A stretch of DNA of 60,000 nucleotides from Pseudoalteromonas sp. NC201. GTDB taxonomy: Bacteria; Pseudomonadota; Gammaproteobacteria; Enterobacterales; Alteromonadaceae. Every line of letters begins with the position of its first letter. The stretch's first letter is position 1. The position numbers and the translations under genes are program-made. Positions 36,933 through 47,514 of the stretch are shown here, one piece after another. The stretch lies in the NCBI RefSeq assembly GCF_002850255.1, contig NZ_CP022522.1, positions 3,757,501 to 3,817,500 of the forward strand, in the 5' to 3' direction. Under the pieces are notes generated by a model. It was not told the origin of the DNA. It did no database searches and worked only from the letters and a program-made list of their open reading frames with translations.

Positions 36933-38267
36933 TTATTCGAGTAAAGCAGCTTCTCGAGAGAGCTGATGATATTTATATGCCAAAGTCAATCCACGCAACC
37001 CCATAAAACAACTCATCGCAAGCCAGAGCGCATGATTACCGAGTGGCAATGCAATCAAAAACGGCAAGAAGAAACCGAATACCGCAGAAACTAACATGCT
37101 GTTTCGCATTTCTTTAGCACGAGTAAGCCCCACAAAGATACCGTCAAATAAAAAGCAACTCATGGCAATCAAAGGTAATAGCACCAACCAAGGTAAGTAA
37201 GTGCCTGCTAACGTTATCACTTCGGGGATATTGGTTAATAAGCTAATGATCCAGCCACCAGCTAGATAAAAAATAGCGCTGTATAAAAGCGCAAATGCGG
37301 CCCCCCAAAACAGGCTTACTTTTACCCATAATTGCAATTGCCCCAACGAGCCTTGTCCTTTTGCTCTGCCGACCTTAGCCTCCGCAGCATAAGCAATACC
37401 GTCCATCGCAAAGCTGACTAACATCAAAAAATTCAGTAAGACAGCGTTGGCCGCTAGTGTGATCTCACCAAGCCTTGCGCCATAGAAAGTCATGAAACTA
37501 AAGCAGAGTTGTAAGATCAAGGAACGAATAAAAATATCACGATTCAAGGTGAGTAAACTGATCCACTGTGCGCGCTTTGGTAGAGTGAATTTCAACGTAA
37601 TACCGTGACGCTTTGCGACCAATGCGCTCAAAAACAAGGATAAGCCTAATGCCGAATAGTCTGCAATCAGTGAAGCCCAAGCTGCGCCTGCTACTCCCCA
37701 CTCAAATCCGACAACAAATAAAATGTCCAAAGCTATATTCACTATGTTTGTGAACAACACCAGATAGAATGGCCCTCGCCCGTAATGCATCCCAAGCATA
37801 AAGCCCAGCAGCACAAGGTTTAACATTGCTGCAGGCGCACTAAATACACGGATTTGAAAATATAATTTTGCTTGCTCAAATACTTCACTAGAAGCATTTG
37901 AAAGCTGAGCAATAACTTGGATCAGCAGAGGAGATAACACAATCAAACTCATGGCGAAGAGCAGCGCAATGAGCATACTGGTATATAGTGAACGTGTTAG
38001 CTTGTCATGGTCTTGCTGGCCGCTTGATTGAGCGATCACTCCTGTTGTACTCATTCGCAGAAAACTTGCAAGCCAAAATAGTACCGAGATAGCGCTAGAG
38101 CCAAGCGCAATCCCAGCCAAAAAATGCGCATCCCCCATATGACCAATTACTGCCGTATCGACTAATCCTAACAGTGGCACCGTAATATTTGATAGTATCA
38201 TCGGACCTGCAAGTAGTAAGAGGCTCAGATGTTGCGCTTTATGGCATTTAAGAAATTGATACAACAT
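36933..38267 (-). CDS. MATE family efflux transporter (DinF-like)
   Basis: 444 residues with about twelve membrane segments. The family start LLLLAGPMILSNITVPLLGLVDTAVIGHMG is typical of the DinF branch, which exports toxic organic compounds in exchange for cations. The internal repeat is recognisable. The start at 38267 has no clear Shine-Dalgarno but is needed for the full first helix. It overlaps the 5' end of the divergent deacetylase gene by 39 nt. Confidence 0.9.
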   Translation of the reverse strand: MLYQFLKCHKAQHLSLLLLAGPMILSNITVPLLGLVDTAVIGHMGDAHFLAGIALGSSAISVLFWLASFLRMSTTGVIAQSSGQQDHDKLTRSLYTSMLIALLFAMSLIVLSPLLIQVIAQLSNASSEVFEQAKLYFQIRVFSAPAAMLNLVLLGFMLGMHYGRGPFYLVLFTNIVNIALDILFVVGFEWGVAGAAWASLIADYSALGLSLFLSALVAKRHGITLKFTLPKRAQWISLLTLNRDIFIRSLILQLCFSFMTFYGARLGEITLAANAVLLNFLMLVSFAMDGIAYAAEAKVGRAKGQGSLGQLQLWVKVSLFWGAAFALLYSAIFYLAGGWIISLLTNIPEVITLAGTYLPWLVLLPLIAMSCFLFDGIFVGLTRAKEMRNSMLVSAVFGFFLPFLIALPLGNHALWLAMSCFMGLRGLTLAYKYHQLSREAALLE

Positions 38268-39272
38268 ATTATTTTTGGTTTGGCCCTATTTTCAGCAAAT
38301 AGTTGGAGTGCGGTTATCTTACAGTATCATCACGTGAGTGAGAAACTCCCAGCGGTCACCAGCGTGAGTGAAGAAACCTTTAAATCTCATCTTAACCACA
38401 TTAAAGAACATGGTTTTTCGGTGATACCTTTACCACATTTGTTAGATAGCCTGAAGTCGGGTAAGTCTTTACCAGAAAAAACGTTAGCTATCACCTTTGA
38501 TGATGGCTATGAAAACAATATCACTGCGGCGGCCCCGATCCTGGAATCTTTTGGCTTTCCCTATACGATTTTCGTCAACCCTCAACTTATTGACGAAAAG
38601 AAAAGCTATGTCATGACGTGGGATGAACTGAGGGCATTAGCAAAACGCGGGGCTATTATCGCAAATCATAGTGCTAAGCACGATTACCTCCATCTCAAAC
38701 TAAAAAATGAAACAGTGGCACAGTGGCGTGCGCGTGTTGAGCACGATATCACATGGTCACAACAGCGAATTAAAGAAGAAATTGGCCACGATTACCCCTA
38801 CCTCGCATACCCGTACGGCGAATTTAATCATGAATTACAAAAGCTAGTAGCAGAGCTTGGACTTATTGGTATTGGGCAACACTCTGGTGCGGTTGGTATT
38901 TCTTCAGATTTTACACGTATCGCTCGCTTTCCCGCATCGGGAAACTACAGCAACTTAGAAACATTAAAAACTAAGCTCGAGACCAAAGCGTTCTCTCTAC
39001 AAAAATTAGAGTACCTTGATAGCGTCACGAACAATAAAACCCCAGCAATCACGTTGCATTTTAACAATAAGGATTTTCATCAGAGTCAATTTGCATGCTA
39101 CGTTTCAGGTGTTGGGCAAGCTGAGCTGACGTGGCTATCAGAAACCAGCGTACGTATCCAAACCCCGAAAGCACTATCCATAGGACGGTCACGATATAAC
39201 TGTACTGCACCTTCAATCAAAGACACAGGACGATATTATTGGTTTTCACAACCTTGGGTTATTGAAAAATAA
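38229..39272 (+). CDS. Polysaccharide deacetylase family protein
   Basis: 347 residues. A signal sequence (about residues 1-28, ending NSWSA) is followed by a NodB homology domain with TFDDGYENN (metal-binding Asp-Asp), SAKHDYLHL (His ligands) and LAYPYGEFN. A C-terminal extension of about 100 residues may bind carbohydrate. It probably removes acetyl groups from a cell-surface or environmental polysaccharide such as PNAG or chitin; the substrate is not evident. Start ATG at 38229 has AAGAGG 5 nt upstream. Confidence 0.88.
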   Translation: MLRFMAFKKLIQHIIFGLALFSANSWSAVILQYHHVSEKLPAVTSVSEETFKSHLNHIKEHGFSVIPLPHLLDSLKSGKSLPEKTLAITFDDGYENNITAAAPILESFGFPYTIFVNPQLIDEKKSYVMTWDELRALAKRGAIIANHSAKHDYLHLKLKNETVAQWRARVEHDITWSQQRIKEEIGHDYPYLAYPYGEFNHELQKLVAELGLIGIGQHSGAVGISSDFTRIARFPASGNYSNLETLKTKLETKAFSLQKLEYLDSVTNNKTPAITLHFNNKDFHQSQFACYVSGVGQAELTWLSETSVRIQTPKALSIGRSRYNCTAPSIKDTGRYYWFSQPWVIEK

Positions 39273-39279
39273 CAGCTTT

Positions 39280-39305
39280 GGGTAGGAGCAAATTAGCTCT
39301 TACCC
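39280..39305. terminator. Two-way terminator between the deacetylase gene and cheB
   Basis: Ten-bp stem (GGGTAGGAGC with GCTCTTACCC, one G-U pair) and a 6-nt loop, immediately next to both convergent stop codons. It has a T-rich tail on the plus strand; on the minus strand the run is poorer. Confidence 0.75.
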
Positions 39306-40334
39306 TTACTTTTTAACCGCGCTCAGCATGGTTTCAGTCACTTTACTCAAAGGTACTAGGCTTTGCACTGCACCAAGCTCGTACGCAGCTCTAGGCATTC
39401 CCCATACCACACAGCTAAGTTCATCTTGTGCAAATGTTTTAGCACCTGCAGCTTTCAAAGCTAGCATTGCTTTTGCTCCATCACTGCCCATTCCCGTGAG
39501 CATAGCAGCACAAACATGCTTACCCATTGGCACAAGGGAGTTAAATAACACTTCAACGGAAGGTTTATGACGATTAACAGGCTCAGTATCATCTAATCGG
39601 CAGACATATCCGGTTGCTGTGTGTGCCACCTTAAGATGTTTGTCTCCCGGTGCAATGAATACATGACCTGGTAATAAAACATCTCCCTCTTCCGCTTCTT
39701 TGACTGATACCGCACAGGTGCGATCCATTCTTTGTGCGAATGAGGTACTGAAAACTGGTGGGATATGTTGGGTGATAACAACAGGAGGCGCGTGTGTTGG
39801 TAATCGCATAAGCACCTCTCTGATAGCTTCAGTTCCTCCAGTTGAGGCGCCTATGGCTAAAATAGTATTACGCGAAAATGTATAATTACGGCCAATTTCT
39901 AATTCGCTTTCCTGTTTTGGTGCTTTAAAAGCCCTCACTCGTGCACCTGCCGCTACTCTAATCTTCTTAACCAGTAAATCAGAATAGGACATTAAGGTAT
40001 CAGCAACATTGCTGGTGGGCTTAGAAATAAAATCAACTGCACCTAACTCTAGTGCTTCTATCGTGGCGGGTGATCCCTCTTGGGTCAACGTAGAGATCAT
40101 CACAACAGGCATAGGCCTTAAACGCATTAAGTTTTTAAGAAAATTAATGCCATTCATTTTTGGCATTTCTATATCCAAAGTTAATACGTCAGGTGAAGTA
40201 GACTTAATGAGCTCTCTAGCTTCATAAGGGTCTTCCGCGGTGCCAACAACTTTAATACCATCCGCCTGACCTAAAATTTCTTTTAACAACCCACGAATTA
40301 ACGGCGAGTCGTCAACAATCAGAACTTTGATCAT
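39306..40334 (-). CDS. cheB: Chemotaxis protein-glutamate methylesterase CheB
   Basis: 342 residues: a receiver domain (phospho-acceptor Asp54 in LTLDIEMPKM) and a C-terminal methylesterase with the triad Ser164 (GASTGG), His190 (TQHIPP) and Asp285 (GMGSDG). It demethylates and deamidates chemoreceptors, opposing CheR. It is the last gene of the operon, in the same place as cheB2 in the P. aeruginosa che2 cluster. Confidence 0.96.
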   Translation of the reverse strand: MIKVLIVDDSPLIRGLLKEILGQADGIKVVGTAEDPYEARELIKSTSPDVLTLDIEMPKMNGINFLKNLMRLRPMPVVMISTLTQEGSPATIEALELGAVDFISKPTSNVADTLMSYSDLLVKKIRVAAGARVRAFKAPKQESELEIGRNYTFSRNTILAIGASTGGTEAIREVLMRLPTHAPPVVITQHIPPVFSTSFAQRMDRTCAVSVKEAEEGDVLLPGHVFIAPGDKHLKVAHTATGYVCRLDDTEPVNRHKPSVEVLFNSLVPMGKHVCAAMLTGMGSDGAKAMLALKAAGAKTFAQDELSCVVWGMPRAAYELGAVQSLVPLSKVTETMLSAVKK

Positions 40335-40343
40335 ATTTCACAC

Positions 40344-40958
40344 CTAAAATAGCTCAATATCCGTTTTATTGTCTTGAGCCTCAATGTCATGTAAGTAACG
40401 CACTTCACGTTGTTCAATTGTGTTATTGTGCATGGTTCGTAACTTTTTCACTTGTGCTTTGCCACTTTGAGGATGAAAGATAACTTTTCTTGGCCAAGGG
40501 CCACCTACATCCTGTGAAATTAAATTCAAACTTTCCTCTTCCACATAGGCTTGAGCAAATCTGATATTCCCTTCTCCAATATCAGTCATTGCGCTAATAA
40601 TTTTTCCACCGCCAAAAAGTTTGATTTTTAAATTGCTTCTAGACGCCCCATTTTTGAGTACTTCATTTATCAGATACTCCATCGCCCAGTTGCCGTAGCG
40701 ACAATTTAGGTCATCCGCATGTACTTCTCTTAGTGCCTTTGCTCCGGGTAACATAAAGTGATTCATGCCACCAATCCCCAACTTCTCGTCATATACGCAG
40801 GCGGCAATACAGGAACCTAATACAGTCGAAATCAGTTCGTCCTGCTTGGATACATAAAACTCCCCCGGAAGTACTTTTGCGACGACTTTGGCACGCCCTG
40901 AATCCCAAAAGCGTTTTACATGCTCGAAGCCTCTGAGAACAGGTCTAAACTCTCTCAT
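40344..40958 (-). CDS. cheD: Chemoreceptor glutamine deamidase CheD
   Basis: 204 residues with the deamidase catalytic Cys50 in VLGSCIAA and His67 in GGMNHFML, and the conserved Thr just before the Cys loop. It deamidates receptor Gln residues. In che2-type systems CheD acts with the Aer2 receptor. Its start lies within the last 14 nt of cheR, so translation is coupled. Confidence 0.95.
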   Translation of the reverse strand: MREFRPVLRGFEHVKRFWDSGRAKVVAKVLPGEFYVSKQDELISTVLGSCIAACVYDEKLGIGGMNHFMLPGAKALREVHADDLNCRYGNWAMEYLINEVLKNGASRSNLKIKLFGGGKIISAMTDIGEGNIRFAQAYVEEESLNLISQDVGGPWPRKVIFHPQSGKAQVKKLRTMHNNTIEQREVRYLHDIEAQDNKTDIELF

Positions 40959-41775
40959 TCAACTGGCCTTTTTGATAAATGGTTTTACCTAGATTTTTAA
41001 ATTCTAGGTGCTCTTTCCCCATCGTTTCGGAATGCCCGATAAGTAAGTAACCATTGGGAACTAACATGTCATGATATTGCTCAAAGAGTTTGTCTTTGGT
41101 TTCTTTATCAAAATAAATTAAGACATTACGACAGAAAATAACGTCAAAGGGTCCTTTCATTGGCCATGGTTCTAGAAGATTAAGTCGTTTAAAATGGATG
41201 AAGGATTGCAATTTAGGCTTCACTTTATACATTGCTCCATCAGCACTTCTAAGAAACCATTTTTTGAGCTTATCTTCATCTAAACCCGTGACGTTATTTG
41301 CCGTATATTCTCCAAGACTCGCTTTGCCCAAGACGTTGGAATCTAGATCTGTTGCTAGCACTTTGACATCCCAACCACTTGGAAAAGCATTCGCAATGGT
41401 CATCGCGATACTATAAGGCTCTTCACCTGTAGAGCATCCAGCAGACCAGATCCGAACTCTTCTATCGTGTTTGTGCCTGGCAATAATTTCAGGAACTATT
41501 CTTTTCGTTAAGAACTCGAAGTGATGATTTTCTCGAAAGAAAGAAGTTAAGTTAGTTGTTATTGCATTAATAAAATGGCTAAACTCAACATCTTGATTTT
41601 CTTCCAAAAAAGATAAATACGCCTCAAATGATTTTAGCCCGTTGGCTCTTATGCGCCTTGCCAACCTTGAGTAAACCATTTCCCTTTTATGCGGCCCGAG
41701 TACTATGCCGCATGTGTCATAGACCCGAGCCGAAATTTCGGAAAAATCCTTATCGGTCAACAGAAACTCTCGCAT
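40945..41775 (-). CDS. cheR: Chemoreceptor methyltransferase CheR
   Basis: 276 residues. An N-terminal helical domain is followed by a SAM-binding domain with WSAGCSTGEEPYSIAM and the FCRNVLIYFD motif. It methylates receptor Glu residues. It lacks a TPR tail. The WEEF tail of the upstream receptor suggests tethering to this CheR, as reported for CheR2 and McpB of P. aeruginosa. Confidence 0.95.
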   Translation of the reverse strand: MREFLLTDKDFSEISARVYDTCGIVLGPHKREMVYSRLARRIRANGLKSFEAYLSFLEENQDVEFSHFINAITTNLTSFFRENHHFEFLTKRIVPEIIARHKHDRRVRIWSAGCSTGEEPYSIAMTIANAFPSGWDVKVLATDLDSNVLGKASLGEYTANNVTGLDEDKLKKWFLRSADGAMYKVKPKLQSFIHFKRLNLLEPWPMKGPFDVIFCRNVLIYFDKETKDKLFEQYHDMLVPNGYLLIGHSETMGKEHLEFKNLGKTIYQKGQLNERV

Positions 41776-41826
41776 CGTCGTATTCCTTCAGCCAACCCCA
41801 CTAAGGAATTGGTCTATTACCAAACC

Positions 41827-44514
41827 CTAAAACTCTTCCCACTCTTCCGAGTCATCAGCAAACTGATTACTTCTCGTGTTTTGCTGCGGTGGCTTATTGG
41901 AGTTCATTGTCCGTTTTGGTAATTGCTTTTCTGGCGCTTTATAGTTCTTCGGTGACTCAGATATTTCTAAGCTACGGTGTGAAGATTCATCAAGAGTGAA
42001 GAAGTTTAATAATCTTCTCATATCATTTGCTTGCTCAGCCATCGACTCCCCTGCGGCTGACGCTTCTTCAACTAAGGCAGCATTTTGCTGCGTCATTTCA
42101 TCCATTTGTGACACTGCTTTATTAACCTGCTCAATACCTGAACTCTGCTCAATCGACGCTTCAGCAATGTCAGAAATCATGTTTGTCACCCGCTTAACAG
42201 ACTCAACTATTTCTTTTAGTGTTTCACCTGACTCATTAACCAGTAACGTACCATCTTCAACCTTACTTACACTGTCTCTGATCAGGTCCTTAATTTCTTT
42301 AGCTGCTGCGGCAGAGCGCTGAGCTAGATTACGAACTTCACCGGCAACCACAGCAAATCCTCTACCTTGCTCTCCAGCCCGAGCAGCTTCAACGGCTGCA
42401 TTTAATGCCAATAGGTTTGTCTGGAAAGCAATTTCATCAATAACACCTATAATGTCAGCAATTTTCTTACTTGAATCATTAATTTCAGACATGCTTTCAA
42501 CTGCGCGTGTGACTACTTCACCGCCTTTGGTCGCCTTGTCACAAGTATCTTCAGCCAACTCATTAGCTACTTTCGCGTTATCTGCATTTTGTCTAACTGT
42601 GCTCGTCATTTCTTCCATGCTAGAAGCAGTTTCTTCTAGCGAGGAAGCTTGCTCCTCGGTCCGCTGACTCAAATCTGCGTTTCCTTGAGATATTTCATCT
42701 GCACCACTGGCAACTAGATTTGCAGATGTACGTATGCGACCAAGCATTTCGGTTAACTTTTCAGCAGTGGTGTTTGCGTCTTTTTTAAGCTTTTCATAAG
42801 CCCCGCGATAATCGCCTTCAATACGCCTAGTCAAATTACCAGTCGCCAATGCGTCTAACATATCCCCCATATCTGTAACAGTCTCATCGACAGTAGACAC
42901 TAAACTATTTAACCCTTTGGTTAGTCTTAAATAGAAGCCATCTTTCCCATCTTCTGATAAACGAACACTAAGGTTACCAGCGTTAGCCGACTGAACGAGG
43001 CCATTCACCTCTTTCTCAATCGTAACTTCTTTGGTTCTATCTTCCCATTCGACAACGGTGCCCACGCGTTCATTATTGCCATCAAATATCGGGTTGGCGA
43101 CTAGACCAAAGGTTCTTCCGCCGACAACGATTTCCGTTTTATACTCAGTTTCGAGCCGAGAAAGCATACTGCGTTGATGACTTGGGTTGCGGTGGAATAC
43201 ATCAATATTCGCCCCCATAAGATGGTTACTGTCAAAATTAGGCAGGTCACGCCTTAGATCGCTCTCAGCATTTCTCATCATATCTTTCACTGCGCGATTC
43301 AAGTAAACGATCTCAAACTGCTCATTTGCTATCATCGTATTCGTTGAAACGTTGTCTAATGCTCTTCGGACGCGTAAGTTTTCAGCTGCGGCAGTTTTCT
43401 CTTCTTCTTCACGAACTAAACGCTCTGTTTTGTCGTCCCACTCTACAACGGTACCAATCCGCTTTTTCTCTTCATCAAACACCGGGGTCGCAATTAAACC
43501 AAAGGTGAAGCCAGCAACTTTGATATCTGTACTGTATACATCACTCAGTTTCTCAAGCAGATTTCTTTGATGGCTAGGGTTCGCATGAAACACATCAATA
43601 CATTGCCCTACAAGCGTATCCACATCAAAGTTCGGTAATGATTTTCTAAGCTGCGTTTGATTGTCTCTCAACATTCGCACAACCGAATCATTAACATAAA
43701 TAATATTCAATCCTTCGTCCGCTAGCATTACGTTTGCCTGACAAACGTCCAGCGCGCTCGATATACGAGCATTGTGACTCGCCAAGTCCGCCTGCTTTTT
43801 CTCTAGCGCTAATTCTCTTGTAAGGTCTTTCCACTCAACTAAAGTCGCGATCCTTTGCCCTTCATCATCGAAAACAGGCGTGGCAATAAGATCAAAGGTC
43901 AAACCTGCCACTTTGATTTGTGTGACATATGGACGGGTCAAATTAGCTAGGATGCCTCTCTGATGGCTGGGGTTTTTATGAAATGTATCAATGTTTGCAC
44001 CAATCAAACTATCCACATTAAAGCCAGGCAATTCTTGCTGTAACTTAGCCTGATTTTTACGCAGCATACTGGTTACGGAATCGTTCAAATACACAATATT
44101 GAGAGAAGCATCTGCAAGCATAACATTGGCCTGACAGACCTTTAAAGCTAGCAACAAACTATGGCTATGATCTTGACTATCTACTGCGTCACCATTTAAT
44201 AAATTAGCAACCGCTTTGTATAAGGATGATTGACGTGACGCATTACTTGCATCGAGTAAGCTAGCATCTTTACTCTCTATCGCGGGAACAATTTCCTCAA
44301 CATCTTGTAACTTAGAAAGCAGAATATTTGCGCTCTGCTTAAGTAGTAAAATTGCCAGCACCACACTGACAGCTGCTATAACCATCGCCACATAGGCTTG
44401 TGTAGACATATTAATATTCAACATTTGAACACTAATTGCCAAGCCCACAAATATTATGGCACCCGCAATCAGAACCCTACTGTTGAGTTGACTTGCTAAT
44501 GCTTGATCGCTCAT
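41827..44514 (-). CDS. Aer2-like chemoreceptor with three PAS domains and a WEEF tail
   Basis: 895 residues from the ATG at 44514, which has a strong GGGGGA; fourteen more codons are open upstream but lie within cheW. Two N-terminal membrane helices (about 12-30 and 40-59) with a very short loop are followed by three PAS domains (about 122-235, 254-365, 384-495). Each PAS has FHxNPSHQR (His179/184, 310/315, 441/446) and a later VEW (Trp228, 359, 490), the two sites I associate with heme binding and O2 stabilisation in P. aeruginosa Aer2. Two HAMP-like units (about 500-590) lead to the signalling coiled coil with tip [22 protein letters not shown] (694-715). The C-terminus is EWEEF, a CheR/CheD-binding pentapeptide. 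Oxygen or another heme ligand is the likely signal (inference). Confidence 0.9.
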   Translation of the reverse strand: MSDQALASQLNSRVLIAGAIIFVGLAISVQMLNINMSTQAYVAMVIAAVSVVLAILLLKQSANILLSKLQDVEEIVPAIESKDASLLDASNASRQSSLYKAVANLLNGDAVDSQDHSHSLLLALKVCQANVMLADASLNIVYLNDSVTSMLRKNQAKLQQELPGFNVDSLIGANIDTFHKNPSHQRGILANLTRPYVTQIKVAGLTFDLIATPVFDDEGQRIATLVEWKDLTRELALEKKQADLASHNARISSALDVCQANVMLADEGLNIIYVNDSVVRMLRDNQTQLRKSLPNFDVDTLVGQCIDVFHANPSHQRNLLEKLSDVYSTDIKVAGFTFGLIATPVFDEEKKRIGTVVEWDDKTERLVREEEEKTAAAENLRVRRALDNVSTNTMIANEQFEIVYLNRAVKDMMRNAESDLRRDLPNFDSNHLMGANIDVFHRNPSHQRSMLSRLETEYKTEIVVGGRTFGLVANPIFDGNNERVGTVVEWEDRTKEVTIEKEVNGLVQSANAGNLSVRLSEDGKDGFYLRLTKGLNSLVSTVDETVTDMGDMLDALATGNLTRRIEGDYRGAYEKLKKDANTTAEKLTEMLGRIRTSANLVASGADEISQGNADLSQRTEEQASSLEETASSMEEMTSTVRQNADNAKVANELAEDTCDKATKGGEVVTRAVESMSEINDSSKKIADIIGVIDEIAFQTNLLALNAAVEAARAGEQGRGFAVVAGEVRNLAQRSAAAAKEIKDLIRDSVSKVEDGTLLVNESGETLKEIVESVKRVTNMISDIAEASIEQSSGIEQVNKAVSQMDEMTQQNAALVEEASAAGESMAEQANDMRRLLNFFTLDESSHRSLEISESPKNYKAPEKQLPKRTMNSNKPPQQNTRSNQFADDSEEWEEF

Positions 44515-44515
44515 G

Positions 44516-45037
44516 TTATCCCCCGACAACCAATTGCTCATTCTGCTTGACTTCAAGATCTAATATCTTCTTCAAATTTAAAAGTACGACCATTTTTTCA
44601 CCAACATTTACAAGTCCTTGTACAAATTGACTATTTTCCGAGTCTTGAAAATCTGGAACATCCTTCGCTGTTTCTTCGTTGATGCTGTATACGTCAGAAA
44701 CAGCATCAACAACTAACCCCATAATTTTTGTTGCCTCTTTTATTACAACGGAGACAACGATAACCACAGTTAGAGCTCCATATTCGATTTGCGGTAAGCC
44801 GAATCGAATCCTTAAATCTATGATTGGTACTATCGTGCCACGTAAATTAATCGCACCGTTCACATACTTAGGAGCATTTGGAATTGCAGTGACTTCTTCC
44901 CACCCTCTGATTTCCTGTACGGCCAGAATATCCATGCCATACTCTTCGCCCGCCATCATAAAGGTGAGAAATTGTGTATCGTCATCTCTGTCTGCAAGCA
45001 TGACTTGTTCATTAATCGAGGCTTTTTCAGTGATCAT
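44516..45037 (-). CDS. cheW: Chemotaxis coupling protein CheW
   Basis: 173-residue adaptor linking receptors to CheA. It has the SH3-like CheW fold, with [22 protein letters not shown] at the start and [17 protein letters not shown] in the middle. The start overlaps the cheA stop (ATGA). Its stop is one base before the receptor ATG. Confidence 0.96.
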   Translation of the reverse strand: MITEKASINEQVMLADRDDDTQFLTFMMAGEEYGMDILAVQEIRGWEEVTAIPNAPKYVNGAINLRGTIVPIIDLRIRFGLPQIEYGALTVVIVVSVVIKEATKIMGLVVDAVSDVYSINEETAKDVPDFQDSENSQFVQGLVNVGEKMVVLLNLKKILDLEVKQNEQLVVGG

Positions 45038-47124
45038 GACACCACCTCATCTAACTCTTGTTCTACTAATAATTCTTGAGTTCCTGGACGCTTTAAGCCA
45101 CTTAGCTTGATAAGACCACTAATATCAACAATTAAAGAGACTCTGCCATCACCTAAAATTGTCGCCCCTGAGATCCCATTTACTTTCTGATAATTCGCTT
45201 CGAGACTTTTAATAACGACCTGTTGTTGCGCCAGCAAATCATCAACCAACAACCCCACTTTGTGATTATCACTCTCAACAACCACTAACAGTGTTTTATC
45301 CAACTCTTCTATTGCACCACCATGATTAAATAATTGATATAGCCTTAGTATTGGTATGTATTCATCTCGTAACCGTAGCACCTCTAAGCCATTACCTACT
45401 TTGCTCACTTTTTTAATATCTATTTGTAAAGACTCAACAATAGAAATAAGTGGAATGATGTAGGTATGCTTTGCAACTTTAACCAGTTGACCATCAAGAA
45501 TGGCCAGCGTTAATGGCAATCTAATTGTAAACGTTGAGCCAACCCCTTTTGCTGAAGTTACTTCAACGCTGCCGTTTAATGCTTGAATATTTCTTCGAAC
45601 AACGTCCATACCCACGCCGCGACCAGAGATATCACTCACTTCATCGGCTGTTGAAAACCCAGGCCTAAAAATAAGTTCATTAACCTCTTCAATAGTCAGC
45701 TCATCAGTTGCTTGAATTAGGCCATTGGCAATTGCTTTACTTTTTATTTTTTCGGTATTCAAGCCTCTGCCATCATCCATGATTTCAATCACAATATTTC
45801 CACCTTGGTGGAAAGCATTCAGTGTCACCGTACCCACAGGATCTTTTCCGGCTTTTATTCTGTCTTCCGGTGTTTCTAAGCCGTGATCCAAAGAGTTTCT
45901 TACTAAATGAACCATAGGATCGGAAATTTTTTCCATCACGGTTTTATCTAATTCTGTTTGCTCTCCTAGCAGTTTTAGCTCAACCTGTTTGTTCAACTTC
46001 TGTGATGTGTCTCTTACTAAACGAGGAAATCGGCTGAAGACAAAACTAATAGGTAACATCCTGATCCGCATTACATTTTCTTGTAAATCTCGCGTATTAT
46101 GGGCTAATTGAGCGAGGCCTTCTTGCATCGCAGCAAGCGTATTTTCGGTCGGTTCTTGCTCGCCTAATTGAGTCAACATAGCTTGGGTAATAACCAACTC
46201 CCCTACCATATTGATAAGCGAATCAACTTTATCAATCCCAACACGGATCGAAGTCGATTCTGCTGATTTCTTGCTAGCCTCAGGCTTAGCCTTTGTCGCT
46301 GTCGCTGAGGATGTTTTTGGTACATCAATATTTTGAGTGTCGTTGCTCGACGCTTCTTTCTTCTCACTCTCTGGTTCTGGCGTTGTGGAGACACTCACAT
46401 CATCTTCAAATAAACCACCACATAAGGTAATAGAAATTTCAGCATCATCCTCAACCCACTCAAATACTTCTTTAATCGCCGACTCTGGATGACTGGTTGT
46501 TAAGTATAACCGCCAACTGAGGTAGCAATCCTCTGGATTGAAGTCATCAATTTCAGGTATTGCATCACAAAACGCATGAGTTTCTAAATCCCCCAATTCT
46601 GATAGCTCACTTAACATATAGAGCGGTTCGTTACCGGTTTTAAACAAGTGGGGGAGCGGTTTAAAGTCTATTTGATAGGTTTGAGATTCTTGCCCTTGAG
46701 GTATGCTATCGGCAGTATCTGAGCTAACACTCTCTTTACCACCTAAAATCTCTTCAAATTTAACTTTCAACTCATTCGCATTGGAAAGATCTGGCTCTTC
46801 TTCGGCTTGTAATGCGGTTAGTAAGGCCCTTAAACAATCAACGGATTGGAGCAGCAAATTGACATGTTCAGCGGTCAACTGTCGACGCCCATCCCTGATT
46901 TGATCGAGTAAGGTTTCCAACACATGCGTGAAGTTAGCGACAGAAGTAAAACCAAATGTTCCACTGCCACCTTTGATGCTGTGTGCTGCGCGAAATATAG
47001 TATTGATCGTTTCTGAGTCTTCATGGCCTGGCTGTAAATTCAGCAGCTCAGCTTCCATTATGTCTAGGCCTTCAAAGCTTTCTTCAAAAAAGACATCAAA
47101 AAATTGGCTTAAATCAATACTCAT
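45034..47124 (-). CDS. cheA: Chemotaxis histidine kinase CheA
   Basis: 696-residue kinase. Hpt domain with phospho-acceptor His48 in RAAHSIKGGSGTFG. A middle region (about 150-250) has a folded unit of the kind seen in many non-enteric CheA proteins, then a low-complexity Ser/Thr/Lys/Ala linker (about 255-300). The dimerisation helices and HATPase follow, with HLVRNSLDHGLE and SGRGVGMDVVRRN. A CheW-like regulatory domain ends the protein. It phosphorylates CheY and CheB. Confidence 0.96.
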   Translation of the reverse strand: MSIDLSQFFDVFFEESFEGLDIMEAELLNLQPGHEDSETINTIFRAAHSIKGGSGTFGFTSVANFTHVLETLLDQIRDGRRQLTAEHVNLLLQSVDCLRALLTALQAEEEPDLSNANELKVKFEEILGGKESVSSDTADSIPQGQESQTYQIDFKPLPHLFKTGNEPLYMLSELSELGDLETHAFCDAIPEIDDFNPEDCYLSWRLYLTTSHPESAIKEVFEWVEDDAEISITLCGGLFEDDVSVSTTPEPESEKKEASSNDTQNIDVPKTSSATATKAKPEASKKSAESTSIRVGIDKVDSLINMVGELVITQAMLTQLGEQEPTENTLAAMQEGLAQLAHNTRDLQENVMRIRMLPISFVFSRFPRLVRDTSQKLNKQVELKLLGEQTELDKTVMEKISDPMVHLVRNSLDHGLETPEDRIKAGKDPVGTVTLNAFHQGGNIVIEIMDDGRGLNTEKIKSKAIANGLIQATDELTIEEVNELIFRPGFSTADEVSDISGRGVGMDVVRRNIQALNGSVEVTSAKGVGSTFTIRLPLTLAILDGQLVKVAKHTYIIPLISIVESLQIDIKKVSKVGNGLEVLRLRDEYIPILRLYQLFNHGGAIEELDKTLLVVVESDNHKVGLLVDDLLAQQQVVIKSLEANYQKVNGISGATILGDGRVSLIVDISGLIKLSGLKRPGTQELLVEQELDEVVS

Positions 47125-47142
47125 ATCGACGCCTCTCTGTAT

Positions 47143-47505
47143 CTATCTTATGACTTTTTTCAATACCGCTAGTAGTTGTTCAGGGTTGAATGGCTTCACT
47201 ATCCAACCAGTTGCTCCCGCCGCTTTACCTTCTGTTTTTTTATCTAACCCCGACTCGGTGGTCAGCATTAGTAAAGGGGTGAACTTATAGTTGGGTAGGC
47301 TACGCAGCTCTTTAATAAGTGTGATCCCATCCATTACAGGCATGTTTACATCAGAGATCACGGCATCGAACCCTTGTTGCTTGGCAATAGATAGCGCTTC
47401 ACTGCCATCTTTGGCTTCCGTAACATCAAAACCTGCTTTTTTCAAAGTAAAGCCAACCATTTGGCGCATTGACGCCGAATCATCCACAGCTAAAATCTTT
47501 TTCAT
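47143..47505 (-). CDS. cheY: Chemotaxis response regulator CheY
   Basis: 120-residue single receiver domain: the acidic pocket is VDDSASMR, the phospho-acceptor Asp is in VISDVNMPVMDG (Asp52 in this numbering), and the Lys-Pro switch is IVKPFNPE. The frame starts two codons earlier with GTG, but the ATG at 47505 has GAGG five nt upstream and is used. In che2-type clusters the cheY product is not always the flagellar switch ligand, so the output may differ from motility control. Confidence 0.95.
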   Translation of the reverse strand: MKKILAVDDSASMRQMVGFTLKKAGFDVTEAKDGSEALSIAKQQGFDAVISDVNMPVMDGITLIKELRSLPNYKFTPLLMLTTESGLDKKTEGKAAGATGWIVKPFNPEQLLAVLKKVIR

Positions 47506-47514
47506 ATTCACCTC

